Shown here piece after piece: positions 21,301-30,479 of a stretch of 64,000 bases of DNA. The stretch comes from Hygrocybe punicea (lineage: Eukaryota; Basidiomycota; Agaricomycetes; Agaricales; Hygrophoraceae), in contig OY744472.1 in NCBI GenBank assembly GCA_963556145.1, positions 1,302,001-1,366,000 on the forward strand, written 5' to 3'. The notes below the pieces were generated by a model. That model did not search any database and was not told the origin of the DNA. It saw only the letters and a program-made list of their open reading frames with translations. Position 1 is the first letter of the stretch, and the number at the start of each line of letters is the position of its first letter. Made by a program: the position numbers and the translations under genes.

Positions 21301-24300
21301 AGCCCCAAACATACCTTGTTTTTGACCAATTCCGCCATATCCGCCCCCGTTCCGCTCTTATTTCGACCCCCGGCAGCCGCGTACCACCGCCAGGACCCCC
21401 ATATCACCCTCCGTGATGCCGTACAAGCCGCCCCCGCCGTGTTCGAGCCCCCAACGGACCCACGGACCAGCCCCTACGCCCACGTTCATGCCCCCACGCC
21501 TCTGTACGGCCCCCTCCCGTCCCAAACGAGTCCACCCCTGTCCCTCTTCGATGCCCCCAACACACCATGTCACCCGCTACCCCAGTCAACCCCGCATGCC
21601 CACGATCCACCCCACGGAGCCTTGCAGGCCCATTTGGTAGCCCATACCATGACCCCGCGCTCGACCCCGTCCTGCTACGCCCATGCACTGCCGCTCCATG
21701 ATGACATACCCACTGCAACTCTGCGTGTGCTCGAATCAGCATTGCTATCCCTCAAGGCCCTCAAGGTTTTGGAGCAGAAGATGGTTAAGTTGGCTGATCG
21801 GTTAGAGAAGTTGGAAGGATATGTGTTGGAAGATTATTGTTGAGTTCATTGGATTGTTTTTGGATTGTTTTTGTTTTTGTTTTCAGTATTGTCCCTTCCC
21901 TCCCTCCCCATTTTTTTTTCCACCTGTTTCTTCATTCCTTGCCTTGCGTGAGACTGAGGACAGTCTCTATTTGTGTCCCTAGTGGATGTAGAGATTGATA
22001 TCTCTCTGTGTGCGTATTCTCTTATTTTCCATTGTTACAGTTTACCTTATCTTCTTTACAATCCCACTTCACCATTTCTTCACCACAGTCCATTTATAGA
22101 TACTATACAGTACCTATATAGTGGCTTGTGTACATAGTTACAAACAAGTTGAGTTTTGGGTTTTGACCCCAGGGACAACGATCTCACACACCCCGAATCC
22201 GCGCCTACCCAGGCTGCGTTCACCACATCCAGGCCTACTGCGGATGGGCTTTGTCGTGAACGACAACGGCTTCCTCGTGCCGGCCGCGACCTCTTTGCCC
22301 TTTCCGGTATCCACCTTGCGCCGACCCCCACCCGTCCGGTGTGTAGCGTTAGTACATCTCTTCTTCAGCCTCCGGCATCGTTCGCACACGTAGCCCGTGA
22401 CGCCTTGACACGCCTCTTGCGCCTTGACGCAGTTGGTGCAGGGTTGTAGGGGAAACGGCCCGGTGAACTGTTACCAGGATCAGTGACTAAAGAACAAATG
22501 AACCGACACAAGAACTCACCATCGTACCAGCCAAGTCTCTGGTCTCTACGCCCGGCGTATCTACGTCTTCTACATCGGCCGGTGTCTCTGGTGCCGGGTC
22601 GACGGGGCCTTCCTCTGGCTCAACTGCGGCTTCCCCTTCCGGAATCGACTCAGTCCTTGGTTCACCCGCGTTTGCTTCAGCTCGCCGTTCTTCGCTGAGC
22701 CGCCGCCGATACGCGGCTCCGTCCCTTTCAACCCGGTCCGCTTCTTGATTCCAGTGCTGCTCGTGTTGTTCTATTCTAAGCCGCTCCCGCCTTTCCTCTG
22801 CCGCCTTTCGCCTTTTCTCCGCCTCCGCTCGTGCATTTGCCTCTGCCATCCGTCTGGCCTCCTCTTCCCGCGTAGCCGCTTCTTCATCCGCCCGCCGTCT
22901 GGCTTCTTCCTGTTCCTGCCTCTCCCGGTCTGCCGCTTCTTTCAGCCACTCTTCGACATCGTTGGCGTACGATTGGCGGTCGGCCCATAATGGTGGCGTT
23001 ACTGGCCTCATACCACCAGCTCGGAGTTCCGCGACGATTCCATTATAAGCACGCTGGCGGGATGACATGAGCTATCTTAGGACACGCGTAGTCAATAAGG
23101 AAACTCACCAGCGCCTTCTTGCGGCCGCTTAACCATTGTTGGGCCATCCCCTCGTTGCCGTCCACCATCGTTACGAGGTCGTCGCTATGAAACACGGTGA
23201 CCGCGTTGACGGCCTCTTCGTAGTCCGCCCGGACATCGGGTTCGATGCTTTCGACGAAAGCGAGGAAGTTGTCGTAGACTTGGGACATTGTGAACGTGTG
23301 ATGGTGTAGAGGAAAGGTCGGATCAACAACGAGAATTTTTTTTATTTTTTTACTTTGCCGTTGTTTGGCCGCTCACGTGATTGGCCACATTCGCGACCCG
23401 CATTCGGAGACCCCATATTCTCGACCACGGATGGTCTCTATTAGAAGACCCAAGGAGATGTAGAGGGTCCTCGACCCTCTGAGGCCGTAACATCAATATC
23501 TAGCGAATCCGCTCGAACCCGACGTCTCTAGCAATCTACGTTCGAACCCGACGCAACCCGACGCAACCCGATGCATACCGACTAGCACGGCCGCTCACGT
23601 ACCTGGTCGGTCTATCCCCTAAACTCGCGGAACTTCAAATATCAAAGATAGATCTCATCGGACTGGGATCCCGACATCGGACTTGCCTTATTCACGCCTA
23701 GCGTCTCCCTTATGGGGATATAGTGAAGTACTTTGCATCTTTTACGGTTTTTTATATCTTCCACCCATTTTCCCTGTCATCGTCGCCTCGCAACGCTCTT
23801 CCTACTTCCCCATTTTTATTCTCCTTTGTTTCCTCTCATCGGCCGAGGACTCTCATCCGAATCTAGGTACAGAACTTTGTAGTATAAAAACGGTGCCCAA
23901 GCGCCGTCTCAAAATAAGAAACCAGTTCCCCCATTTCCTCTCTCTGAGAATTAGTCTCTCAGTAAATTCCATCGCACACATTGCTCGTCGGATTCCTCGA
24001 CGCCCTCCCCATCGTTCTACCGCCTTTATCTCTACGTTTCTCGTCACCCGACACCCGACCCGCCGTACCCGACATCGTCGGCTTCGTCGGCTTCGATCGG
24101 TCTCGATAGAATTCAGTAGTTTACTCGGTGGCTTCTTACTTTTTATATCCTATTATCTTACTGAAGCTTGTTAGACTATTCCTAGTCACTTCTACGCTGA
24201 CCCCACAGGCTTAGGATTATTATTCCGCAGCCACCCCGACCTCGCCTTTACATCTGGAGCCCACCGCGGTGGGCTCCAGATGTGGTGAACGCGGCCTGGG

Positions 24301-26453
24301 TAGGCGCAGATTCGGGGTGTGCGAGATCGTTGTCCCTGGGGTCAAAACCCAAAACTCAACTTGTTTGTAACTATGTACACAAGCCACTATATAGGTACTG
24401 TATAGTATCTATAAATGGACTGTGGTGAAGAAATGGTGAAGTGGGATTGTAAAGAAGATAAGGTAAACTGTAACAATGGAAAATAAGAGAATACGCACAC
24501 AGAGAGATATCAATCTCTACAACGTGTCTCTTGTCGTTTTCTTATTTTGTGGGTTGCTGATATGCCTACTCCACAGTATACGTCAGGTAGGGTTTCTGTT
24601 CGTTCTAGTCACAGCTATTCTGACTACTCTGGTGACAGCCGTCGGGCGACTGCGACGAGCGAACAGAATTGGTACGATATCTGGAAAGACTCCCCGGAAT
24701 TGAAGGACACGCAGCAAAACATTGCAGTGATACACGCTGAAGGACGGACACGCAACGTGACGAGGACAGTCAAGGCTACCGAGTTCACGACCTCGTGGCT
24801 TTACCAGACAGCGCAGCTGATGAAGCGTCAAGCCCAAAATCATGAGGATGCAGTGGGGATGGTACACCCATCCCCGCTGAAAATTTAAGTTTCATTGCCT
24901 TATACTTGTCCTGTACTGACTAACTATAGTGGGACGACGAGAGACAACGGAGACGAGAGCGGTAGGAACCAATACAGGTCGTTTTGTAGTATCGTATTAA
25001 AATATAACCCCTGCTTTGAACCGTAATAACGAGTGACAAATTGAGCCAGAAAACATAAAGCTCCGGTTCTTTTGCATAAGTACGAAGTGCCTTCCCTTCC
25101 TTTTTCATTCTTTTCTAGTCTTATAAAAGCGGATCGACCCCGCCAATTTAAGCACGGCGTGCTTATTGCTTTTTGAACTTATGAAGCTTTTTTGAGCTTA
25201 AAAAAGCACGCAAAGACGCCAAAAGCGGATGTGTAGATCTACTGATGTCCTCACACTGCTGTTGCTGCCATTCCTGCTCCCATCCCAGCCCCTGCTGCCA
25301 AGGTCATCAAAGTTGACTACGTAACCTCCATTTTCAGCACTGCCGAGATGAAGAAGGCTGTTTCCAAACGACTTGCGAAGAATTCCTCATTTCAACTTCA
25401 AACCGATGAACCTTGGGACACATTGAAGGCGCAGCTTCTCGCAAAGATCGCCACTGCTCTAAACCCACCAGTATTGGACTTTACCAACTACAATGTCATG
25501 GTCACCATCAACCGTGTCATCGCCAAGCCTGGCATTCCCCTTTCCACCGATGCCGACTACACAATGCTACTCAACAGGATCACGAACACGAAAGCCAAGG
25601 ACACTATCCTTGCCAATGTCACCATCACACAGCCTGACAGCGCTGACAACAAGGAGAATGAGCCTGGGAACGAGGGCAAAGAGAAGGCGAAAAAGAAGGC
25701 GAAGGATCCTGCTCTACTCCCCCACAATGTCGAGAAGGCCGACAACATTCAAGCATTGCAGAAGCACTGGATATGCCCGAAGAAGCAAGTCAACTGCTTG
25801 GGGACTTTCTGCTTCATCAATGCCGAGGGTTTACATGTTGCACTTGGCAACGAGCGCCTCGATTGCTGGGCTGCAGCCATGGTATATCTAGACTATACAT
25901 GATATTCTCTGTACTGACTAGTCTGCTAGATGAAGGGCGAAGAACATGCTGTGATTGACCGGCCACTGAACCATCGACTCTTCGATCCTGGGCTCGAAAA
26001 CTCAAAACTCACACCTGTCCTTCGCAAGCGTCTTGAGAATAACAAGGCCCTGGCTACCAATGTGGCTACCAATGCAGTGCCTGTTATCAATGTCACTTTT
26101 GGCAGGGAATTCACTGACCTGATCCAGGGCCGTGATGCCGCGAACGCAGCCCCCCAGAACGCTCCTCCTCCTGTCTACACAGATCCTCCCATTCCGGTGC
26201 AACACCACTATGATCTCACCTGCCCGACATTACTTCAAGTCAACCGCAGGCAAGGCGTTGACATGCCTCTCGACATGTTCTGCCAGCAATATGAGCTTGA
26301 TGATGGGATCAGGGATCGTTTCAAGCAGCACCGTTACAAGCACGCACGTATGTTTCGGTATCTCACCGTGAAGGACATGGAGAATATGGTGTTCATGGCA
26401 GGGGAGATTGCTGAGGTGCGTGATGCAATCGATCGGTGGTCCTTCGAAGCCTG
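18327..26453 (+). CDS. Accessory gene of the Tc1/mariner element, interrupted
   Basis: The first part (18327-18489) starts [18 protein letters not shown] with a basic, serine-rich N-terminus. The remainder resumes at 25247 in the same frame once the inserted element and one AT duplicate are removed (KRATVP to [10 protein letters not shown]). The protein continues with [14 protein letters not shown], a lysine-rich stretch ([12 protein letters not shown], possible nuclear signal) and [17 protein letters not shown] 48-nt intron (about 25882-25929) precedes [19 protein letters not shown]. The C-terminal 60 residues ([20 protein letters not shown] ending IDRWSFEA) look like a small helical domain, perhaps SAM-like. 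The full product would be about 415 residues. I recognise no enzymatic motif; its place inside the repeats suggests a role in mobility or DNA binding. Confidence 0.75.
19090..19496 (+). pseudogene. Captured fragment of a PDR-type ABC transporter (second nucleotide-binding domain)
   Basis: The translation reads [19 protein letters not shown] and [12 protein letters not shown]. An intact 54-nt GT-AG intron (about 19317-19370) follows, then [20 protein letters not shown] and [16 protein letters not shown]. The D-loop and Walker B ([12 protein letters not shown]) are classic for fungal pleiotropic-drug-resistance ABCG pumps. The Walker A exon is absent and the frame is cut by an LTR at 19497. Keeping an intron shows that genomic DNA, not mRNA, was captured. 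The downstream piece is at 24530-24888. Confidence 0.85.
19497..22227 (+). mobile_element. Short-LTR element A: 241-bp LTRs around one proline-rich ORF
   Basis: Two direct 241-bp repeats (19497-19737 and 21987-22227) start TGTAGAGATTGATATC and end TTCACCACA, differing at only two positions seen by eye. The internal 2.25 kb holds one long open frame and no reverse transcriptase, integrase or RNase H motifs. It therefore looks non-autonomous. Five-base target duplications do not match between the outer flanks (TACAT left, TCCAG right). A third, inverted LTR copy lies at 24281-24521. Confidence 0.8.
19738..21843 (+). CDS. Proline/serine/threonine-rich repeat protein of LTR element A
   Basis: An open frame runs from inside the left LTR (19666) to TGA at 21841-21843. 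The first ATG in frame is near 19915 ([12 protein letters not shown]), so the start is uncertain. Between about 20300 and 21370 it encodes roughly eight copies of a 45-residue unit of the form [20 protein letters not shown], with arginine-rich linkers such as [15 protein letters not shown]. The last 45 residues form a leucine-heptad coiled coil ([20 protein letters not shown]). A gag-like or structural role is conceivable but not shown. GC content is far above the surroundings. Confidence 0.6.
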   Translation, partial: SGAHREECQAHFTFPSLNSPFLHLSLSFWQQQRPIVNSAPYSTAFRTPPVSHQLLHPFPMFSTPSYCFFVPVAPPGLQNSALWPFCHGVTATSHGVQHAHPFAFPFIYTSPAPHTRFNTANGLGRRRPTDPARKTGPGMPQNGCNEPVQHGASPTRRTQNGDPVVEGKRAHCNGCCMCSPRYTRPRRPRGSCAGKRVRARQRNVNTRIDASPPVSASFRPPSSRTPSQSSPGVFQHTPPSSAPAPSPEKCVRARQRNVNTRIDASPLVSGSNGTPFAPTDTLSSPETNRDAPLPSAPSPASGRPAHAPQRVENTRIDTTTSVSPSFRPPSPSTPSLSSKEASRDMPPPFEPASSPGIRASALQTPFSTSAPVSAPIPLPFRLPSASTPSPSSPDASHDVHPSFECTPSPGKRLRARPRPISTRPGASASVSPPFRPAFASTASTSSLEANRYTPPPSVPAPSPENHADTQRTPFSTCPSVSALISPLCRQPSTSPPSPSSPEAIRDTPPPSEPPPSPETRASPKHTLFLTNSAISAPVPLLFRPPAAAYHRQDPHITLRDAVQAAPAVFEPPTDPRTSPYAHVHAPTPLYGPLPSQTSPPLSLFDAPNTPCHPLPQSTPHAHDPPHGALQAHLVAHTMTPRSTPSCYAHALPLHDDIPTATLRVLESALLSLKALKVLEQKMVKLADRLEKLEGYVLEDYC
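22240..23288 (-). pseudogene. Coiled-coil plus zinc-cluster protein gene, 3' truncated
   Basis: The gene starts at 23288 ([15 protein letters not shown]). A first intron (about 23108-23069) leads to [15 protein letters not shown] and a 90-residue charged coiled coil rich in [13 protein letters not shown] second intron (about 22520-22470) leads to a cysteine motif [14 protein letters not shown] then [13 protein letters not shown]. Cys-x2-Cys-x6-Cys pairs of this kind occur in mushroom retroelement-associated and regulatory proteins. The reading frame runs into the LTR at 22227, so the C-terminus is lost. It may belong to another retroelement carried with the LTRs. Confidence 0.55.
23300..24249. 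other. Non-coding stretch, possible LTR-like sequence
   Basis: No gene seen. It contains a near-palindromic GAGGGTCCTCGACCCTC (about 23464-23480), repeated CGACGCAACCCGA motifs near 23525-23575, and a TATA-like ATAAAAACGG at 23883 followed by a long C/T-rich leader. This resembles promoter and leader sequence of an LTR whose partner is not in the window. Confidence 0.3.
24250..24521 (-). mobile_element. Third, inverted 241-bp LTR of element A with a 34-bp palindromic junction
   Basis: 24281-24521 is the reverse complement of the element-A LTR, one or two mismatches from the left LTR. It abuts a perfect 34-bp palindrome at 24250-24283, built from the LTR end plus the first 14 bases of the internal region, mirrored on itself. 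That structure points to a fold-back template switch or inverted joining, not a simple solo LTR. Confidence 0.8.
24530..24888 (+). pseudogene. Second captured piece of the same ABC transporter
   Basis: The frame reads [33 protein letters not shown] and [19 protein letters not shown]. This is the linker between the second nucleotide-binding domain and the second membrane domain of PDR pumps, collinear with the piece at 19090-19496. Sequence between the pieces is replaced by LTR elements. A stop follows at about 24886. Confidence 0.8.
24889..25244. other. Right subterminal region of the Plavaka-type element
   Basis: No gene. From about 25120 it carries GGATCGACCCCGCC and many AAAGC/GCTTT motifs in both orientations up to the terminal repeat, probable transposase-binding clusters. 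Confidence 0.5.
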
Positions 26454-26665
26454 AAGCGTAGTTATCTTGTCGAGTACATGTCATCATTATTTACTCCAGT
26501 CGTCGTTGCGTAGTTTTCTCTTATCGTCGTGCTCAATGTCATTCAGCTTTCCCTTTGATTGGTGTGAAAATGAGTGTGAAAATGAAAAAAAAATTGAATT
26601 GTAACCAACACAAAGGTTATACAAGTACACGAGAGGTGGGGGAGGGTTACATACAACAACTAGAA
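26454..26665. other. Convergent 3' region inside the Tc1/mariner element
   Basis: A 212-bp gap between the stops of the accessory gene and the transposase. No further gene; it should hold both terminators. Confidence 0.45.
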
Positions 26666-27683
26666 CTAAAAATACCCTGCATGAACAATATAACCAGTCG
26701 CATCCTCTGGCGTCACGATGTCCAGCACCTCATACATGTCATAAAGAATGCCATTATCCTCCATAGCACCGTAGTAGTCGTTGTGACGCCGAAGAAAATG
26801 CTTGATTTGTGAAAAGGCTTCTTCAATCGGGTTGAGATCGGGCGAATAAGGGGGCAAGTACTCAAGGCGGACGCCAAATCGATCAACGAGGGTGTGGATT
26901 TCGTCGTTGTGGTGGATCTTTGCATTGTCAAGCACGAGGACACTCAGTGGACCTGGATAAGCACTGCATAGCGGCATCTGCAACACTGTTGTCAAGGCAA
27001 TGGAAAAGAGAAGTTAGTGGGTTACACACCACTGAGAACTCCAGCCAGTGGAGAAATGACATCTTCGTCAATGAACCCTCAACCGCTGTGCCAGAAACAA
27101 ATCCATCAACAGTAAGAACGGCAACAGTTGAGGTCCGTCGTCCACGGACAAAAGGCTGGGATTTGCGGGCACGAGTGCCTCGTTTGGACCGTCCATAACG
27201 CCTACCAACTGTACGTTCATCCTTTGACACTTCATCAATAAAACCAAGTTCTTCGGGGCTGAATTGAGCCATGCGAGATATGAATTGAGCCCGTAAGGCT
27301 TCGTTGCGCTCGAGGGCAATCCGTTGCAGTCGCTTGCGGCTGACCCCGGCATGTATGAGTTCATCGTGTATTGTGGTGAAATGGACAGATATGAACTGAT
27401 TGGTCTTGAGGAGATGAAGGAGTTCATCTAGGAAGTAGTCGGGGTTCTCGCGAACGAGCTGGTGTAGATATTCAATGTCATCGTAGTTGAGTCCTCGGAC
27501 ACGACCCCATCGTTCAGGTAGATTGCTAACCACATCTCCAGTTGTTTGCCAGAGCTTGAGGATGCGGTAGAAAGTACGTCGAGAGAAGCCAACACATAAA
27601 AGAATGTCATCTACGGCAAGGAGATGTCGCTCGTATAAGCGGATGGCAGCGATCTTGACATCGCGACTTATGGGATGGTACAT
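26666..27683 (-). CDS. Tc1/mariner (IS630-like) DDE transposase
   Basis: The cut-and-paste transposase of the surrounding element. Two exons (27683-27030 and 26977-26666; intron GTGTGT to GCAG) join HWLEFSV to MPLCSAYPGP and give 321 residues. The N-terminal third is a helix-turn-helix (IAAIRLYERHLLAVDDILLC, FSRRTFYRILKLW). Catalytic acids sit in GFIDEVSKDERT, SVLVLDNAKIHH and SPDLNPIEEAFSQIKHFLRR, the D-D-E triad with the hallmark PYSPDLNPIE. The frame has no stops or shifts, so the enzyme looks intact. It converges on the accessory gene. Confidence 0.93.
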
Positions 27684-27981
27684 AGTTGAGTTGAAAAATG
27701 ACTAAGTCCGAGTTTCCTTATACGCAAAAATTCCGCGCGAGTGCCAAGATCATTACAAACGGCTGTAAACTGCTGAAGAGACCTGCATAGTTATATATTT
27801 ACTGAATTGATTTTCATGTGAGCGCTGAGCGCTGAGCACGGAGAATTTTTTATCTTGTTGTGAGAGTTGAACTTGTCAGGTTTATTTGTCTTTGTTATAA
27901 TCAGACACTAATAGCCTCCATGCGCTCACATTCCGATGTGGATCAATTACCCAAAAATACGGCTAAAAAACCCATAACGCC

Positions 27982-28825
27982 ATGGGTTCCAATCTCTCTG
28001 GTGTGAACACATCCACTGACTATTCATGATCAATGATATCAACAACCTCCCCCCCCTTCCATTTTCGATAGCTTGCAGTCACCACAGCAGCTCTCACTGT
28101 CCCAATTTTTCTGCTACGAAAGCATCGCGCTGCTTCTCTTGTTAATTCGCTTCGTGACTCTGAAGCGCTACCTCGAAGAGCAGCTGGAGTCGCCTCAACC
28201 AAATTATCTCATCTCAGTCTTCGACCGATGCATGTCCCACAGCAGGCTGCAATTCCAACGAGGTCGGAAAGTGCAGTAAGAAGCCGCAGCGGCTTCAACC
28301 CTGTGCTATATGCTGTCAATGCGTTTGGTATCGCTACATTACTCGTTGGAGTTGGTTCTGTGACTGCTGTTTGGGGTGTGAAATCCATGTTGGGTGTTCG
28401 GGACGTGCGTCATGTCAATTTTGATTCTGTTTTATCCTAAAAGAATGTTGGCTGTTCAGATAAAGGAGTTCGCGGATCTCATGCACCGCACTCTAGCTAC
28501 CAAAATGCCCACTTTAGTGTCACAAATACACCGACCTCCACATGCCACGGATGATGAGAGTTCCTCGTCGTCTTCATCATTCCCTCCAACCCTGGTAGAG
28601 GCATCACACGCGGAAGATGTCGAGTGGAGTTGGCCAGCCGCCGAAGCACGGCTTAAAGAGGCTTTTGAAGAAGGTGGTTTCTCTAGATGGGTGCAAATGG
28701 CTCTTAGAGAAGTGGAGGCGGAAGCCCGAGCAGAGAGAGCAAAGCGAGGGATGTCGCCAAAGCTGACGATACCTCCACACCAGTCAACGACTAAGGCCAA
28801 TGCAATAATGACTGATGTAGGATAA
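27982..28825 (+). CDS. TMEM242-like two-helix membrane protein
   Basis: Three exons (27982-28000, 28079-28404, 28460-28825) join in frame to 236 codons plus stop. Helix 1 is near the N-terminus (VTTAALTVPIFLLRK). Helix 2 is around residues 83-105 (LYAVNAFGIATLLVGVGSV), followed by GVKSMLGVRDIKEFADLM. A small membrane protein with GxxLxxFxxxM after the second helix resembles TMEM242, a mitochondrial inner-membrane assembly factor. The C-terminal half is charged and low-complexity. The first exon encodes only six and one-third codons (MGSNLS), chosen because it gives an ATG and joins in phase. The family call is tentative. Confidence 0.6.
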
Positions 28826-28896
28826 CAACAACAAAACGCATATATGAAACGGTAGCGCTGCTGGTGGCTCCCAACAATGTACATACCCGCGATATC

Positions 28897-29608
28897 TCAA
28901 CTCTGCCTTGCGTTCGCCAAATGTTTCCTCACTACATCTCTCCTTGCTTTCTTCGCCAGCATCACCTTAAATCGCTGAAAGTCGTTTAGTGATCGCCTCT
29001 TCTCGATAGCAGCCCGCCTCTTCGCCCAAGACGACTGCTCCCAGCGAGCAACGGTACCGTCTTTCTCGAGTTGCTTTTTTACGACGCCTGATCCAGCCCC
29101 GCGAGGTAATTTCGCTAGAGTGAGCGGCGTGAGCGTCATGTGTTTGTAGGGGAAGGCTTGGCGGGGAACGCCTGTGGAAGGACCATCGATGATTGCCTGA
29201 GTAGAGACGTGAATCAGAAAAGAATAAAAAGGTTTTATTGAATAGTTTGAATTACCCGATTGTGGTCTATGATTTCAGCAATGACAGCTATCCGCCCCGC
29301 ATGAGATCCCGACTTGAGGAGGACAACTAAAGCCTCAAAAGTGAGATATGTTTCCCGATTAAATGACTTAATTGTTTTTTTCGTACCTCGGCCCACCTCA
29401 ACGAACCGTTTGAAGTTTGAATTCTAAAACCAATGAATCTGGGTCAGTAACTCGGATAACCAGGCCAAAAGCGAGAAGGATGACAGGTCAGACAACATCC
29501 TGATCTAGCTATCTGCATCCACCCGTCCACACACGCAATTTCTCGGGTGAAAATGATTCATTGTATGCGTCACCGCAAGTTGACTATGAGAAAGCAGCTC
29601 ACAGTCAT
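28897..29608 (-). CDS. RPL14: 60S ribosomal protein eL14
   Basis: Four exons (29608-29603, 29423-29387, 29326-29256, 29196-28897) give 137 residues; yeast eL14 has 138. Exon 1 is only ATG ACT before a GTGAGC donor. The product starts MTNSNFKRFVEVGRVVLLK, has IAVIAEIIDHNRAIIDGP with GVPRQAFPYKHMTLTPLTL, and ends with the basic helix FKVMLAKKARRDVVRKHLA. The KOW-like N-terminal fold and the LTPLxLAKLPRG segment are diagnostic. It is divergent from the mitochondrial bL33 gene with 120 bp between start codons. Confidence 0.93.
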
Positions 29609-29728
29609 GGAGGTTGCTTGAGGAGGCCGAAATTTGTCGCCGTTGAAAGTTGGGTGGGTGGGGCGGAAAGATTGAGCGGAGTTTGTTTTTCGGTAGTTTC
29701 CAGTTGACTGGCAACTTTGGAGTCTTGG

Positions 29729-30042
29729 ATGGCGGCGAAGACGAAAGCAAGGTGCAGCAGATCTTTATACTTCATGATGCCAGCCCGCTGACCTCAATTA
29801 TTTTCATTCGATTTTTTAGAACTATGATAGTGCGTCTGGTTTCGACCGCCGAAACTGGCTTTTTCTACACCACACAAAGGCTACGGCAAGGGCCTCGATT
29901 GTCCGCCGTGAAGTACGACCCCAAAGGTGAGCGCATATGTCAATTTTCATTAGTTGTTCGACCCCCCCCCCCTTTCCTGATACCCGCCATAGTGAAACAA
30001 CGAGTGTTGTTCGTAGAGAGCAAAAAGGCGAAAAAGGGTTAG
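29729..30042 (+). CDS. MRPL33: Mitochondrial ribosomal protein bL33
   Basis: Three exons (29729-29751, 29820-29926, 29993-30042) give 59 residues. MAAKTKARTMIVRLVSTAE, GFFYTTQRLRQGP and AVKYDPKVKQRVLFVESK match the bL33 family (strands, then KYDPxVxxxVLFxExK). The second intron happens to be open in frame, so an unspliced reading gives a longer false protein. The short basic N-terminus may suffice for mitochondrial import, as is usual for this protein. Confidence 0.92.
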
Positions 30043-30479
30043 GTTTCGGTCGGAAGAGAAAAAACGCGAGGTCGTATTTCATTACCCACTTTTTTGCAAT
30101 AGCATTCCTGGAGATCGACTGTTCATGTTGTAAGTTCTCGTATTTGCCATGGCTGTCCCAATCATGACACTATCAGCGATGCGTATCCGCAATTCATCAT
30201 GAACCCAGATCGAACCGATCTCGGTACATCACGGACACCCATGTCCGCACGCCATCGACCTCTCTTGGTGACCATCTGGACTTGGTGATCATCTGGACAA
30301 ACATCCCATCCCATTCAAAATCCTTTATATTTTGTATGATATTTTTCCTTACCCATTTCTCACCCCTTCCCACATCGTGATCACTGCTGCCCGCGAAGTT
30401 TGAACTGTGCCACCCAGCCGCTTGGGTCACAGTTTTTGCAATGATTTTGTTGTTGCTTTTCAAATGTACCTGGCCAATG
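30043..30479. other. Intergenic region
   Basis: No gene recognised. It includes the terminator of MRPL33 and a short GGTGATCATCTGGACT direct repeat near 30270-30295. Confidence 0.35.

Larger units (their letters stand above)
18490..25244. mobile_element. Plavaka-type TIR element with captured host gene, no transposase
   Basis: The ends are inverted: CAGTAGATCTACACTTTC at the left, and the right end reads inward as CAGTAGATCTACACATCC. Both sides are flanked by AT (18488-18489 and 25245-25246). Subterminal regions hold many AAAGC/GCTTT motifs and GGGGTCGATCCGC, similar to those in the Plavaka element at 30824-36845, which also starts CAGGAAA with an AT duplication. The cargo is ABC-transporter exons with introns, three 241-bp LTR copies, a proline-rich ORF and a truncated coiled-coil gene. 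No transposase frame is present, so it is a non-autonomous, gene-carrying element. Confidence 0.8.
18235..27765. mobile_element. Two-gene Tc1/mariner-like element, split by a nested insertion
   Basis: Inverted terminal repeats of about 70 bp share CAGCCGTTTGT, ATGATCTTGGCACTCGC and CGCAAAAATTCC in reverse orientation (18235-18305 and 27697-27765). Each end is flanked by TA (18233-18234 and 27766-27767), the canonical Tc1/mariner target. Inside are two convergent genes: an unknown accessory gene running rightward (from 18327) and a DDE transposase running leftward (27683-26666). A 6755-bp Plavaka-type element (18490-25244) sits inside the accessory gene; without it the element is about 2.8 kb. 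The transposase is intact, so the element could still supply enzyme. Confidence 0.88.

Noticed and set aside
24281..24521. Simple solo LTR
   Set aside because: The adjoining 34-bp palindrome containing internal element sequence and the lack of a flanking duplication do not fit a solo LTR.
29650..30042. 130-codon frame covering the bL33 gene
   Set aside because: It starts upstream of the true first exon and reads through both introns; the spliced 59-residue product matches the family exactly.
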